From CBDCUC01 sp965222485 (GTDB taxonomy: Bacteria > Pseudomonadota > Alphaproteobacteria > Rhizobiales > Hyphomicrobiaceae): a stretch of 64,000 bases of DNA. Location of the stretch: assembly GCA_965222485.1 (NCBI GenBank), contig CBDCUC010000030.1, forward strand, positions 529,605 through 593,604, given 5' to 3'. Under the pieces are notes generated by a model. It had not been told where the DNA came from. It made no database searches and saw nothing but the letters and a program-made list of their open reading frames with translations. The translations under genes were made by a program, and so were the position numbers. Below are positions 41,900 to 50,979 of the stretch, piece by piece; the stretch's first letter is position 1; each line of letters starts with the position of its first letter.

Positions 41900-43720
41900 A
41901 TGTGCGGTATTGTCGGCATTCTGGGCAAGGGGCCGGTTTCGGGCGACCTTGTGGATGCGCTGCGCCGGCTGGAGTACCGAGGGTATGACTCTGCGGGCAT
42001 TGCGACGGCGGAAAATGGCGAGTTGTCGCGGCGGCGTGCCGAAGGCAAGCTGCGCAATCTGCAAGCCCTCTTGCACGATGACCCGCTGAAAGGACAGACG
42101 GGTATTGGACACACGCGCTGGGCCACGCACGGAAAACCGACCGAGACTAATGCGCATCCGCATATGTCCGAGGGCGTGTGTGTCGTTCATAACGGTATCA
42201 TTGAGAACTTCCGGGAACTGCGGGAAGAGTTGACAGCCAAGGGGCATGTCTTCGCTTCTGAGACGGATACGGAATCGGTCGTGCACTTGGTGAGCGACCA
42301 CATGCGGCAGGGCAAGGGACCGGTCGAAGCCGTCAAAGCATCGCTCGGACAGCTCAAGGGCGCTTTCGCACTGGGTATCATTTTTGCCGGTGAGGATGAT
42401 CTCATGATCGCGGCGCGGCAGGGAAGTCCGCTGGCGGTGGGACATGGTGATGGCGCAATGTACATGGGGTCTGATGCAATCGCGCTGGCACCGTTCACCG
42501 ATACCATCACATACCTTGATGAAGGTGATTGGGCAGTACTGCGCCGTTCAGGTGTCGAAATCTACAATGAGGCTGGTGCACCGGTCGAGCGGCCCTCAAT
42601 CAAATCGAGCGCAAGTTCCATGCTCGTCGACAAGGGGAACCATCGTCACTTTATGGCCAAGGAGATTCATGAGCAGCCTGAAGTGATTTCCGATACACTT
42701 TCAAACTATCTGGATATGGCGACGGGCACCGTTCTTCCCATCGACTTCGGGCGGGATCTGTCCAAGTTATCGCGGGTGACAATATCGGCATGCGGGACCG
42801 CTTATTATGCAGGCCTTGTTGCGAAGTACTGGATTGAGACTTACGCGCGTGTGCCTGTCGAGATCGATGTGGCATCGGAAATGCGCTATCGGGAAGCGCC
42901 GTTACCGCCGGACGGGCTTGCCATTTTTGTATCGCAGTCCGGTGAAACCGCCGATACGCTGGCGACTTTGCGGTACTGCAAGGCCCAGGGCCAATCTATC
43001 GCTTCGGTTGTCAACGTCCGCACGTCAACGATTGCGCGTGAATCAGATGTGGTGCTGCCGACGTTGGCCGGACCGGAAATTGGCGTGGCGTCAACCAAGG
43101 CGTTTACCTGTCAGCTGACAACGCTTGCGGCATTTGCGATCGCGCTGGCGCGGGCGCGTGGGACGATGAGCGAGGAAAAGGAGAAGGAACTTGTCAGCGC
43201 GTTGATGGAAGTGCCGCGGCATATCTCCGCGATGCTCGCGCATGAGGAACGATACGAAAAATTGGCGCATGATTTGTCCAAGGCGTCGGACGTTCTTTAT
43301 TTGGGCCGCGGCATCAATTTCCCGCTGGCGCTTGAGGGGGCGTTGAAGCTCAAGGAGATCTCCTACATTCATGCGGAGGGCTATGCCGCGGGCGAACTCA
43401 AGCATGGACCGATTGCATTGATTGACGAGAACGTTCCGGTCATCGTTGTCGCTCCTGACGATGAGCTATATGAGAAGACCGTCTCAAATGTGCAGGAAGT
43501 GGCCGCGCGCGGCGGGCAAATCGTGCTGATTTCGAACGGTCCAGTGGAAAAGGCCGGCTGCGAGGTATGGTGTCACCTGCCGGTGGAGGACAGCCATCCA
43601 TTTACGAACCCGCTCCTTTACGCGGTCCCCATCCAGTTGATTGCCTATCACACTGCCGTCTTCATGGGGACGGACGTGGATCAGCCCCGCAATCTGGCAA
43701 AATCGGTCACAGTCGAATAA
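41900..43720 (+). CDS. glmS: Glutamine-fructose-6-phosphate aminotransferase
   Basis: Makes glucosamine-6-phosphate from fructose-6-P and glutamine, the entry to amino-sugar synthesis. 606 residues. N-terminal Cys nucleophile after the initiator Met (MCGIVGILG), Ntn amidotransferase motifs (RGYDSAGIAT, GHTRWATHG), then two SIS domains (ISACGTAYYAG, FVSQSGETADTLA, YLGRGINFPLALEGALK) and the C-terminal DQPRNLAKSVTVE. GGAG precedes ATG 41900. Probably one operon with glmU. No glmS ribozyme is expected or seen. Confidence 0.97.
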   Translation: MCGIVGILGKGPVSGDLVDALRRLEYRGYDSAGIATAENGELSRRRAEGKLRNLQALLHDDPLKGQTGIGHTRWATHGKPTETNAHPHMSEGVCVVHNGIIENFRELREELTAKGHVFASETDTESVVHLVSDHMRQGKGPVEAVKASLGQLKGAFALGIIFAGEDDLMIAARQGSPLAVGHGDGAMYMGSDAIALAPFTDTITYLDEGDWAVLRRSGVEIYNEAGAPVERPSIKSSASSMLVDKGNHRHFMAKEIHEQPEVISDTLSNYLDMATGTVLPIDFGRDLSKLSRVTISACGTAYYAGLVAKYWIETYARVPVEIDVASEMRYREAPLPPDGLAIFVSQSGETADTLATLRYCKAQGQSIASVVNVRTSTIARESDVVLPTLAGPEIGVASTKAFTCQLTTLAAFAIALARARGTMSEEKEKELVSALMEVPRHISAMLAHEERYEKLAHDLSKASDVLYLGRGINFPLALEGALKLKEISYIHAEGYAAGELKHGPIALIDENVPVIVVAPDDELYEKTVSNVQEVAARGGQIVLISNGPVEKAGCEVWCHLPVEDSHPFTNPLLYAVPIQLIAYHTAVFMGTDVDQPRNLAKSVTVE

Positions 43721-43962
43721 GAAGGCCCTAGAACTATTGGTTTTTTAGGATGCGCCTTTGTCGTTCAATTGCCTCGTTCTGTTGGTTGAACTAGACTTGT
43801 TGGGCCGGAAACCAATGACTGCTCGAAGAATGGCCATCCATTGGCCTATGCCCCATAGGGCTCATCGACATGCCGGAGTTGTGGACGTGGCCGCACTATG
43901 TAGGGTTGCTGTTCATTGAAGCCCGCTTCCGCGCCATGAGACGTTCTGGACAAAGGTAGAGA

Positions 43963-45246
43963 ATGAAGGACAGAGCTAGGCATAGTCTTCCTTATATTGT
44001 GGCAACTGCTTGCGGTGTGGTGGCGGTTTTGGATGTGTCTCCGCTTGCCGCACAGACAGCCAAACCAGATGCAGGTGCAAAGAAGCCATCCGCTGCCGCG
44101 ACGACGCCCGGCAGTGGGTCGACCGCACGCTCGCGTGTGATCGCGGGTATCAAGTCCTATGAAGCAGGCAAGATGCCAGATGCAATTTCGAAACTCACAG
44201 GTGCGCTGGGCGGCGGTGGGCTTAGCTCCAAGGATATGGCCAAAGCGCTCTATTACCGGGGGCTGGCGTATCGCAGGCAAAGCAAGCCAGCGCGTGCGAT
44301 TGCCGATTTGAACAGCGCCGTGTGGCTGCGCGGCGGCTTGTCGGAAAAAGAGCGTGCCGATGCGCTGTCAAATCGGGCGGAGGCCTATAAGGAAGCGGGC
44401 TTGCGGGATCCTGGATATGTGCCTGGTGGTGCGGCGCCATCGAAAACGCCGTCGGCTGTCGCAGGCGGTGGTGGCGCGAGCGCGACCCAAGCGCCGTCTT
44501 CTCCGGCGCCGGAAAGAAGCGTGAAGCCAAACGTTGCGGGAACGCCGCCAGCTTCAAACGATAGCTGGCAAACAGCAACAAACCCAGGTAGCGCTGCGAC
44601 GGGAGCTGTTCCGGCGTCCCCAGCACCAAGTACGAGCGGCGGGTCTACGTCGTCGAACAGTCCTGTGGCCAGTATAACTAATTTCTTCTCTGGCGTTTTC
44701 GGTGGCGGGTCTTCCTCGTCGGCTAATTCGACATCCTCAGGAACGCAGGCAGCTCCAAGTACGCCGGCACCGCCACCGGCAAGTGCAGTTTCTGCCTGGA
44801 ACAGCAATACAAGTGTGTCAGGCGGCGGCGGCGCTCAACCGCAAGCGAAGCCGGTGGCGCAGGCTGCGCCTGCCGAGGCCAATACGAAGGTTGCTCGGGC
44901 GCCTGCTCCAGCCGCAGCAGCCGCTCCTGCGCCTGCTGTCAAGTCGGCCTCGCCGCCGCCGGCAGCGAAAACGCAACGCGAACCAACAGCGCCTAAGGGT
45001 AAGTTTAGCGTGCAAGTGGCATCCAAGCGTTCAGCAGCGGAAGCAAACCAGGTTGTCAGTCAGCTGGCCGTTGAGCACAGCGCGCAACTAGGTGGCCGGA
45101 TGCCTTACGTGAAGGAAGCGGTTATCGGCAGTATGGGTACGTTCTATCAGGTGCGTGTCGGTCCATTCGCCAACAAGACGGAGGCCATCCGATCTTGCAA
45201 ACCGCTGCGGGCAAAGGGCTATGATTGCCTAACGGTTACCAATTGA
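43963..45246 (+). CDS. Exported TPR-SPOR protein
   Basis: 427 residues. Signal peptide (VATACGVVAVLDVSPLAAQ), two or so TPR-like helical repeats (GIKSYEAGKMPDAISKLTGAL; KALYYRGLAYRRQSKPARAI) at about residues 55-145, a long Ser/Ala/Pro/Gly linker (residues 160-345) and a C-terminal SPOR domain (GKFSVQVASKRSAAEANQV, GTFYQVRVGPFANKTEAIRSC). SPOR domains bind denuded septal glycan, so a division or envelope role is likely. Downstream of glmU-glmS, with another SPOR-like protein on their far side. Confidence 0.85.
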   Translation: MKDRARHSLPYIVATACGVVAVLDVSPLAAQTAKPDAGAKKPSAAATTPGSGSTARSRVIAGIKSYEAGKMPDAISKLTGALGGGGLSSKDMAKALYYRGLAYRRQSKPARAIADLNSAVWLRGGLSEKERADALSNRAEAYKEAGLRDPGYVPGGAAPSKTPSAVAGGGGASATQAPSSPAPERSVKPNVAGTPPASNDSWQTATNPGSAATGAVPASPAPSTSGGSTSSNSPVASITNFFSGVFGGGSSSSANSTSSGTQAAPSTPAPPPASAVSAWNSNTSVSGGGGAQPQAKPVAQAAPAEANTKVARAPAPAAAAAPAPAVKSASPPPAAKTQREPTAPKGKFSVQVASKRSAAEANQVVSQLAVEHSAQLGGRMPYVKEAVIGSMGTFYQVRVGPFANKTEAIRSCKPLRAKGYDCLTVTN

Positions 45247-45427
45247 TTGGTTCGGCTGCGATAGTGCTGAAGCCTTGCTGCGTTTATCCGCAAACACGTG
45301 TTGAAGCGTCGCTTTGCTCGCGCAGGATTGGGGCGGTGCTGGGTGGATTGAACGATGCATGGCGACTCATTATCCAATTGTTTGAGCCCCTTCACGATGC
45401 TATCGCTGCCTACGGTGAGGCGCAGCG

Positions 45428-46294
45428 ATGACAAAATCCGGCGACGAGAAAACGAAAACTGGTGACCGTCCCGAAAAACGTGCCGGTGCTGGCAAAAAGT
45501 CTGCGTCTGATTTTGCTGCTGGTCTGGAGAAGCTGACGCAGGCAAACAACGTTGGCGAACGGCACTTAGGCGCGCGATTGCGGAACTATTTTCTGACGGG
45601 GCTGATTATTGTCGGTCCCGTGACCATAACGCTTTATATCATCTGGTCGTTTGTCCACTTCGCGGATGCTTGGATTAAGCCGTTTGTTCCGGTGCGATAT
45701 CTGCCGGAGACCTATCTGCCATTTGCTGTGCCGGGCATAGGACTTATTTTCGGTATTCTCGGTTTGACGATTGTCGGCGCATTGGCGGCAAATCTTCTGG
45801 GGCGGACTCTTATCAGTTCTGGCGAGTTAATGCTCGACCGTATGCCGATCGTGCGAAACGTCTATCGAGCATTAAAGCAGATTTTTGAAAGTGTGATTTC
45901 GGCGGCGGCGCCCGGCGAAGGGTTCCAAAAAGTCGGCCTGATACAGTTCCCCTCCAAGGGATTGTGGTCGATTGTCTTCGTTACCAGCGAGACTTCGGGT
46001 GAAATCGGCTCTGTCAAACCTGGCGGCGAGAGTGATCTTCTAACCGTGTTCATGCCGACAGGCGTTGTGCCGCCGACAGGTTTTGTTTGTTTCATTCCTC
46101 GCAAGGACGTCATCTTGCTAAAGATGAGCGCGGAAGACGCGGCCAAAATTATCATTTCGGCGGGAATGGTGACGCCGGACCATCAGGCAACGCTAAAAGG
46201 ATTTGCTGCTGCTGCACGTAGACAGTTGGCTGCTGGCCAGGTTAAAGACCAAAATGCCGCTGCGGCCGACGGGACGAATAAAGACGGCGCGTAA
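45428..46294 (+). CDS. DUF502 family membrane protein
   Basis: 288 residues. A charged Lys/Asp-rich N-terminus, then two membrane segments (YFLTGLIIVGPVTITLYIIWSFV; AVPGIGLIFGILGLTIVGALAANLLG) and the DUF502 core: MLDRMPIVRNVYRALKQIFESV, FPSKGLWSIVFVTSE, TVFMPTGVVPPTGFVCFIP and MSAEDAAKIIISAGMV. This family is widespread in bacteria and chloroplasts; plant homologues are membrane trafficking-related, but no bacterial function is assigned. The C-terminus is cytoplasmic. Confidence 0.85.
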   Translation: MTKSGDEKTKTGDRPEKRAGAGKKSASDFAAGLEKLTQANNVGERHLGARLRNYFLTGLIIVGPVTITLYIIWSFVHFADAWIKPFVPVRYLPETYLPFAVPGIGLIFGILGLTIVGALAANLLGRTLISSGELMLDRMPIVRNVYRALKQIFESVISAAAPGEGFQKVGLIQFPSKGLWSIVFVTSETSGEIGSVKPGGESDLLTVFMPTGVVPPTGFVCFIPRKDVILLKMSAEDAAKIIISAGMVTPDHQATLKGFAAAARRQLAAGQVKDQNAAAADGTNKDGA

Positions 46295-46357
46295 GCGAGC
46301 TGAAGGCAAATTGGCGCGACGGGTCACGTATGGCGTGCAAATGTCATGGAAGGCGCT

Positions 46358-47647
46358 TTAAAACGGCGAGAATAGAGGTGCCGGCGCGGGCTGCGGTTTC
46401 TTCGGCTTAGCTTTATAGACTTTCTTTCGCCGTCTGCGCTTTGTCTTCCTTTTGGAGGACGCCAGGGCGGCTCTGGCACTTTGTTCCGCAGCCTTGGCAT
46501 CTTGTTCGGCCTGTTCGGCAGTTTTGAGCGCGGCCTGTGCTTCCGCGAGTTCGCCGCCCAGCGATTGCAATTTTTCGTTTAGGTTTTCGATCTTTTGTTG
46601 AACCTGCGCGATATCCCCACTCAACGATTCATTGGTAATGCGGGCGAGTTCAAGTTCCCGCCTGGCCACTTGGAGTGCGCGTGTGGTTTCGATGTTCTTG
46701 ATCGTGACGTGATGGAGGCGATCGCGCAAAGTGTCGATGTTGCGGTTTTTTAACACTGCGTTCTGTCGCAGGCGAGCCAAGTCTGACAGCAGCACGTGGC
46801 GGCCTGATTCCAGAGAGCCGTCATTTGCAATGGTCTGCGTTATTAGTGCGGCATGTCTGCCCATTTCGCGTTGGACACTCTCCTTGAGGCCTGCAATTTC
46901 CGCCTGTGCCGCCGTTCGCAATTTACGCTCGCGCATCAGGTTTCTCCTGAGGCTTGTTCGAATGGCGTCTTGCTTGTTTGCAGCCGCGACGGGTTCGGAT
47001 GTTAATGCAGTGGTTTCGGAACCCGCGTCATCGAAGTTGCTGGAGGCGGGCAAGGGGAGATATTCCGCGAAAACCGCCTCGCCGTCTAAGAGGTACCATG
47101 CGCCCGCGCCGGTAACGAGCGATGCAATGGACAGCGCCGCCAGGCCGGTAGCGAGGCGGAGCGACAAACGTCTTGGCTGCCGTGGTTTGGTGTGGCGGAT
47201 TTTGGTCGTGCTGCTTGCTCCATGCCAAGGGTCAAATGTACCGAAGTTCCACACATGACCGTAGGGGTCTCGACAGGTATAACCGCGGCCACCGGAGTCA
47301 TCTGTGCTCAGTGGCAGTATGATTTCTGCTTTTGCCGAAAGTGTACGTTCGTAATGGGCGTCAATGTCGTCGACAACCAGGTAACAGCATTGGCAAATGC
47401 GTACGGCGGGGTCATCGGGCGTGTCAACGAGGCGGTCGAGATTGTGGTCGTCCTCGCTCCCGACCATGATCATGCCGCTACCATGAACCAGTTGGGCGTA
47501 GAAAATTTCCCCGTTTGGTCCACGCGCAATAACGTGCTGCTGCAAGCCGAACGTCTGGCACAGCCAATCGATGGCCGCAGCCACATCGCGATACCGCATT
47601 AGCGGGACGACGCTGCTTCGTACTTGGCTGGAGTGCGGCGCGTTCAT
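46358..47647 (-). CDS. VOC domain - membrane helix - coiled coil fusion, unknown function
   Basis: 429 residues from ATG 47647 (a TTG 66 bases upstream is possible). Three parts are visible. Residues about 10-145 form a VOC/glyoxalase-like domain (VPLMRYRDVAAAIDWLCQTFG; CRDPYGHVWNFGTFDPW). Residues about 164-186 form one membrane helix (LRLATGLAALSIASLVTGAG). Residues about 225-400 form a long coiled coil (RQNAVLKNRNIDTLRDRLHH; QQKIENLNEKLQSLGGELAE) ending in a very basic tail (KTKRRRRKKVYKAKPKKP). By the positive-inside rule the VOC domain is probably cytoplasmic and the coiled coil periplasmic. I do not recognise this architecture. Convergent with the DUF502 gene. Confidence 0.75.
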   Translation of the reverse strand: MNAPHSSQVRSSVVPLMRYRDVAAAIDWLCQTFGLQQHVIARGPNGEIFYAQLVHGSGMIMVGSEDDHNLDRLVDTPDDPAVRICQCCYLVVDDIDAHYERTLSAKAEIILPLSTDDSGGRGYTCRDPYGHVWNFGTFDPWHGASSTTKIRHTKPRQPRRLSLRLATGLAALSIASLVTGAGAWYLLDGEAVFAEYLPLPASSNFDDAGSETTALTSEPVAAANKQDAIRTSLRRNLMRERKLRTAAQAEIAGLKESVQREMGRHAALITQTIANDGSLESGRHVLLSDLARLRQNAVLKNRNIDTLRDRLHHVTIKNIETTRALQVARRELELARITNESLSGDIAQVQQKIENLNEKLQSLGGELAEAQAALKTAEQAEQDAKAAEQSARAALASSKRKTKRRRRKKVYKAKPKKPQPAPAPLFSPF

Positions 47648-48146
47648 ATCGCTTGAGGGTCCCGGACGGAAAAACAGATAGGCGATTGGCTGGTCATGGT
47701 GAACCGGCCGCAAATGCTTTTCATTTCATTCATCGGCACGTCTGCAAGAAATGGTCATTGCGCCGTTTTGGAGGTTGCGCGTACGAACTTGCACGAAGGT
47801 TGCGCGGCAGGGTTGGCAAAGGTAGAGCCCTGTCTCCAAGCACAAATGCGAGACTGTCATGGAACGCGGTTACCGCCACTTCAACATTGACTGATTAGGT
47901 GCCTATTGGTGGTGTAACGACCCTGCACACACAGACGCCAACGCACTGAACTCGGCAGCTTGAATTTGGGATCACTGAAACAGATTCTTGACGTGTTGTC
48001 GCGCACCTGGGCCGTATGCTGATGACCTGTTGCGGATCGGCCTCTTTTTTTGTGAGAATCAATAACTTCGGCTCGATCCAAATATGCCGTTTTAACACTC
48101 CTGACTATATGTCGAGAGGGTAAATATAGGCGTCGCTGCGCCGCGC
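47648..48146. other. Intergenic region between recG and the VOC-coiled-coil gene
   Basis: About 500 bases. No convincing gene, tRNA or terminator was recognised. The short frames here have no protein-like composition. It presumably holds the promoter of the leftward VOC-coiled-coil gene. Confidence 0.4.
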
Positions 48147-50264
48147 TTAGGCAGCGCGGAAAAGCCGAACGGCTTCGTCGCACTCAAACAGGTAAAGGAG
48201 GGTACGAACCGCTTCGCCCCGCGGCCCTGTGAGGGTTGGGTCGGCGCCAAGAATCAGGCGGGCGTCATCTCGGGCTGCACCCAACAGCTGTTCAAAACCC
48301 GGTACGTCGGCGACGCGGAGGTCGGGGGTGCCGCTTTGGCGTGCACCAAGCACCTCGCCGCCGCCGCGCAATTCCAGGTCCTTTTCTGCAATGAGAAAGC
48401 CATCTTCTGTCTGTCGCATCATGTCGAGGCGGGCCTGGGCTACGTCGCCAAGAGGCGGTTTATACAACAAAACGCAATAGGACTGACGTTTGCCGCGACC
48501 CACGCGGCCGCGCAATTGGTGCAGCTGGGCCAGACCGAAACGCTCCGCATGCTCAATGACCATGATCGTCGCGTTGGGGACGTTGACGCCGACTTCGATC
48601 ACGGTGGTGGAGACGAGGATCTTGAGTTTGTTATCGGCGAACGCCTGCATGATGGCATCCTTTGCCGTGCCTGCCATTGCGCCGTGCAGGAGCCCTACAT
48701 TTTTGTCGCCAAAGGTCTGGCGAAGATGAGCGGCGCGTTCCTCCGCAGCAGCAAGGTCGCTGTTGTCAGATGTTTCGATCAATGGGCAGACCCAGTAGAT
48801 TTGTGCGTCCTTGTCGATGGCGCGTCTCAGGCCACCGATAATTTCTTCGATTCGGTCGATGGGTGTGGCCGTCGTGATGACCGGTTTGCGGCCGGCAGGT
48901 TTCTCGGTTAGGCGCGAAGCGTCGAGGTCGCCATAATGAGTCATCAAAAGCGTTCGAGGGATTGGCGTGGCGGTCATGACAAGAACGTTGGCGCCTCCGC
49001 CACCGCCCTTGGCCTGAAGGGCAAGCCTTTGGTGAACCCCAAATCGGTGTTGCTCATCGATGACCGCAAAAGCTAGATCGCGAAAGATGACATCGGGCTG
49101 GAACAGTGCATGCGTACCGATCAGGATATCGATGTTTCCGCTTTCTACGAGAGCGAGGACGTTTGATCGCGCTTTGCCTTTTTCCCGGCCTGTAATGATC
49201 GCGATGCGCAGACCTGCTGCTTTCGCCAAAGGCTCTATGGTTTCCAGGTGCTGGCGGGCGAGAACCTCCGTCGGCGCCATGAGTGCGGCTTGCGCACCTG
49301 CTTCAACTGCTATCGCCATGGCCATGAGTGCGACGACGGTTTTGCCGGAGCCGACGTCGCCTTGCAGCAAGCGCAGCATGCGGTGGCTTGCGGACAAGTC
49401 CGATTCTATCTCGCTCAATGCGGTTATCTGCGATGGTGTCAATGAGAAGGGAAGTGCGTCGGCAATCTTCTGACGGATGTGTCCATCGCCACTGATTGCG
49501 CGGCCAGCCTCGTTCTTGAGGCTCTGGCGTACAAGTGCCAGCGCCAGCTGGCCTGCCAACAATTCGTCGTAGGCGAGGCGTTGGCGGACCGCACCGCCAG
49601 GAGAGACATCGTTGGCATCATGAGGGCGGTGAATACGTGAAACCGCTTCGTTCCAGCTTGGTGAGGATTGCTGTTTCAGCCATTGCGGGTCCTGCCATTC
49701 GGGCAGTTCAGGCACGACGTCCAACACCTGACGGATTGATTTGTGCAACACCTTTCCGGAGAGACCTGCGGTTAGGGGATAGACGGGTTCAAGCAGTGGC
49801 AGGTCGTTGCGCGCTTCCGGCGGTACGATGTAATCGGGATGTGCCATCTGCAGCGTTTCGCCGTAGCGCTCCAGGCGGCCGGAAATATAGCGCTCTTCGC
49901 CAACAGGCAACTGGCGTTCGACAAATTGGCGATCAGCGTGGAAGAACACCAGATCAATTCGTCCTGTATCGTCTTCAGCCGATACTTTGTATGGCGCTTT
50001 TCTGTTGCCGCGCGGCGGCGGTCTATGCTTTAGGACGCGGATTTTCAATGTGGCGATGGTGCCAGCTTCCGCGCTGGAGACACTGGGCTCGGCGCGCCGG
50101 TCGATTACACCCGTGGGCATGTGCCACAACAGGTCGATGAGGCGCGCTTCGACCACTCCGGGCGGCGGTTCCAAGGCTTTGCGCAAAAGCGTCATCAGCC
50201 GCGGACCGATGCCAGTCAGTGTCTGAGCACTGGCAAATAGGGGATTGAGAAGGGTCGGCCGCAT
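48147..50264 (-). CDS. recG: ATP-dependent DNA helicase RecG
   Basis: Reverses stalled replication forks and branch-migrates junctions. 705 residues. N-terminal wedge/OB domain (PYKVSAEDDTGRIDLVFFHAD), helicase motif I LLQGDVGSGKTVVALMAMA, motif Ia MAPTEVLARQHLE, the DEQH box VIDEQHRFGVHQR, motif III MTATPIPRTLL, motif V STTVIEVGVNVPNATIMVI and motif VI QLHQLRGRVGRG, then the RecG wedge-type tail AEKDLELRGGGEVLG. Divergent from sdhE-mfd, a conserved alphaproteobacterial neighbourhood. Confidence 0.97.
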   Translation of the reverse strand: MRPTLLNPLFASAQTLTGIGPRLMTLLRKALEPPPGVVEARLIDLLWHMPTGVIDRRAEPSVSSAEAGTIATLKIRVLKHRPPPRGNRKAPYKVSAEDDTGRIDLVFFHADRQFVERQLPVGEERYISGRLERYGETLQMAHPDYIVPPEARNDLPLLEPVYPLTAGLSGKVLHKSIRQVLDVVPELPEWQDPQWLKQQSSPSWNEAVSRIHRPHDANDVSPGGAVRQRLAYDELLAGQLALALVRQSLKNEAGRAISGDGHIRQKIADALPFSLTPSQITALSEIESDLSASHRMLRLLQGDVGSGKTVVALMAMAIAVEAGAQAALMAPTEVLARQHLETIEPLAKAAGLRIAIITGREKGKARSNVLALVESGNIDILIGTHALFQPDVIFRDLAFAVIDEQHRFGVHQRLALQAKGGGGGANVLVMTATPIPRTLLMTHYGDLDASRLTEKPAGRKPVITTATPIDRIEEIIGGLRRAIDKDAQIYWVCPLIETSDNSDLAAAEERAAHLRQTFGDKNVGLLHGAMAGTAKDAIMQAFADNKLKILVSTTVIEVGVNVPNATIMVIEHAERFGLAQLHQLRGRVGRGKRQSYCVLLYKPPLGDVAQARLDMMRQTEDGFLIAEKDLELRGGGEVLGARQSGTPDLRVADVPGFEQLLGAARDDARLILGADPTLTGPRGEAVRTLLYLFECDEAVRLFRAA

Positions 50265-50599
50265 TGACGTTTTTGCCTATCAAACGTAAACCACATCGGC
50301 TTCAGTTGGGCGCTGTTCTCGCGCGCTGTCTGTGGCTTTGTACCAGCGGCTATAACTGACAGCTTACGGCCGCGCAGCAAAGCTGCATGAGTGTGCAGCG
50401 TCAAGAAATTCACATAAGATTATCCTGCGGCTTGGCAGGGCGGTCGGTTAAACCCCGTTTGGCAAAAAAAATACAGCCGGGTGCAAAGGGCGCTACAAGC
50501 CAATTTGGGATAATCTGAAAGCCAGCCGGCCATTTCCGCTGGGCCATTTTTTATGGTCCGGCGCGCGGTGCTGTTCTCGATCCGATACTTGTTAGAGCA
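50265..50599. other. Divergent promoter region recG / sdhE
   Basis: 335 bases containing the two divergent promoters. No operator or RNA was recognised. Confidence 0.4.
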
Positions 50600-50878
50600 A
50601 TGAGCGATAAAGCAAAACAAGAAGAAATTGACATGCGACGGCGGCGCGCCGCCTTCCGTGCAGGCCACAGGGGGTCAAAGGAGTTGGACTTTCTTGTCGG
50701 TAAGTATGCGCAAACCCATCTGGCGGACATGGATGATGCGCAGCTGTCTGAATTCGAACGTTTGTTAAGTGTGCCGGACCCGGACTTGCAGAGTTGGATC
50801 ATGAACGGGGTGCGGCCTGACGATCCGCAGTTTGAAACTTTGCTGGACAGCCTTCGCCGGTTTCATGGATTGGCATGA
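50600..50878 (+). CDS. sdhE: FAD assembly factor SdhE
   Basis: 92-residue small protein of the SdhE/Sdh5 family, which helps attach FAD covalently to succinate dehydrogenase SdhA. The diagnostic RGxxE motif is present as HRGSKELDFLVGKYA, followed by DAQLSEFERLLSVPDPDLQSWI. Typically located between recG and mfd in alphaproteobacteria, as here. mfd starts 101 bases downstream. Confidence 0.9.
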   Translation: MSDKAKQEEIDMRRRRAAFRAGHRGSKELDFLVGKYAQTHLADMDDAQLSEFERLLSVPDPDLQSWIMNGVRPDDPQFETLLDSLRRFHGLA

Positions 50879-50979
50879 CGGGTGGGCAAAGGTGAGGGTA
50901 CGTGCGCGGTGAGTGAAATGGTGCAAGCTGCAACTGACGCAACACCGGCTCCAATGCAAGCTAGTATTTCGAGAGACAC

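Noticed and set aside
44600..45000. Repetitive Ala/Pro/Ser/Gly stretch in the TPR-SPOR gene
   Set aside because: A linker between TPR and SPOR domains; such composition is usual and not a genetic repeat of interest.
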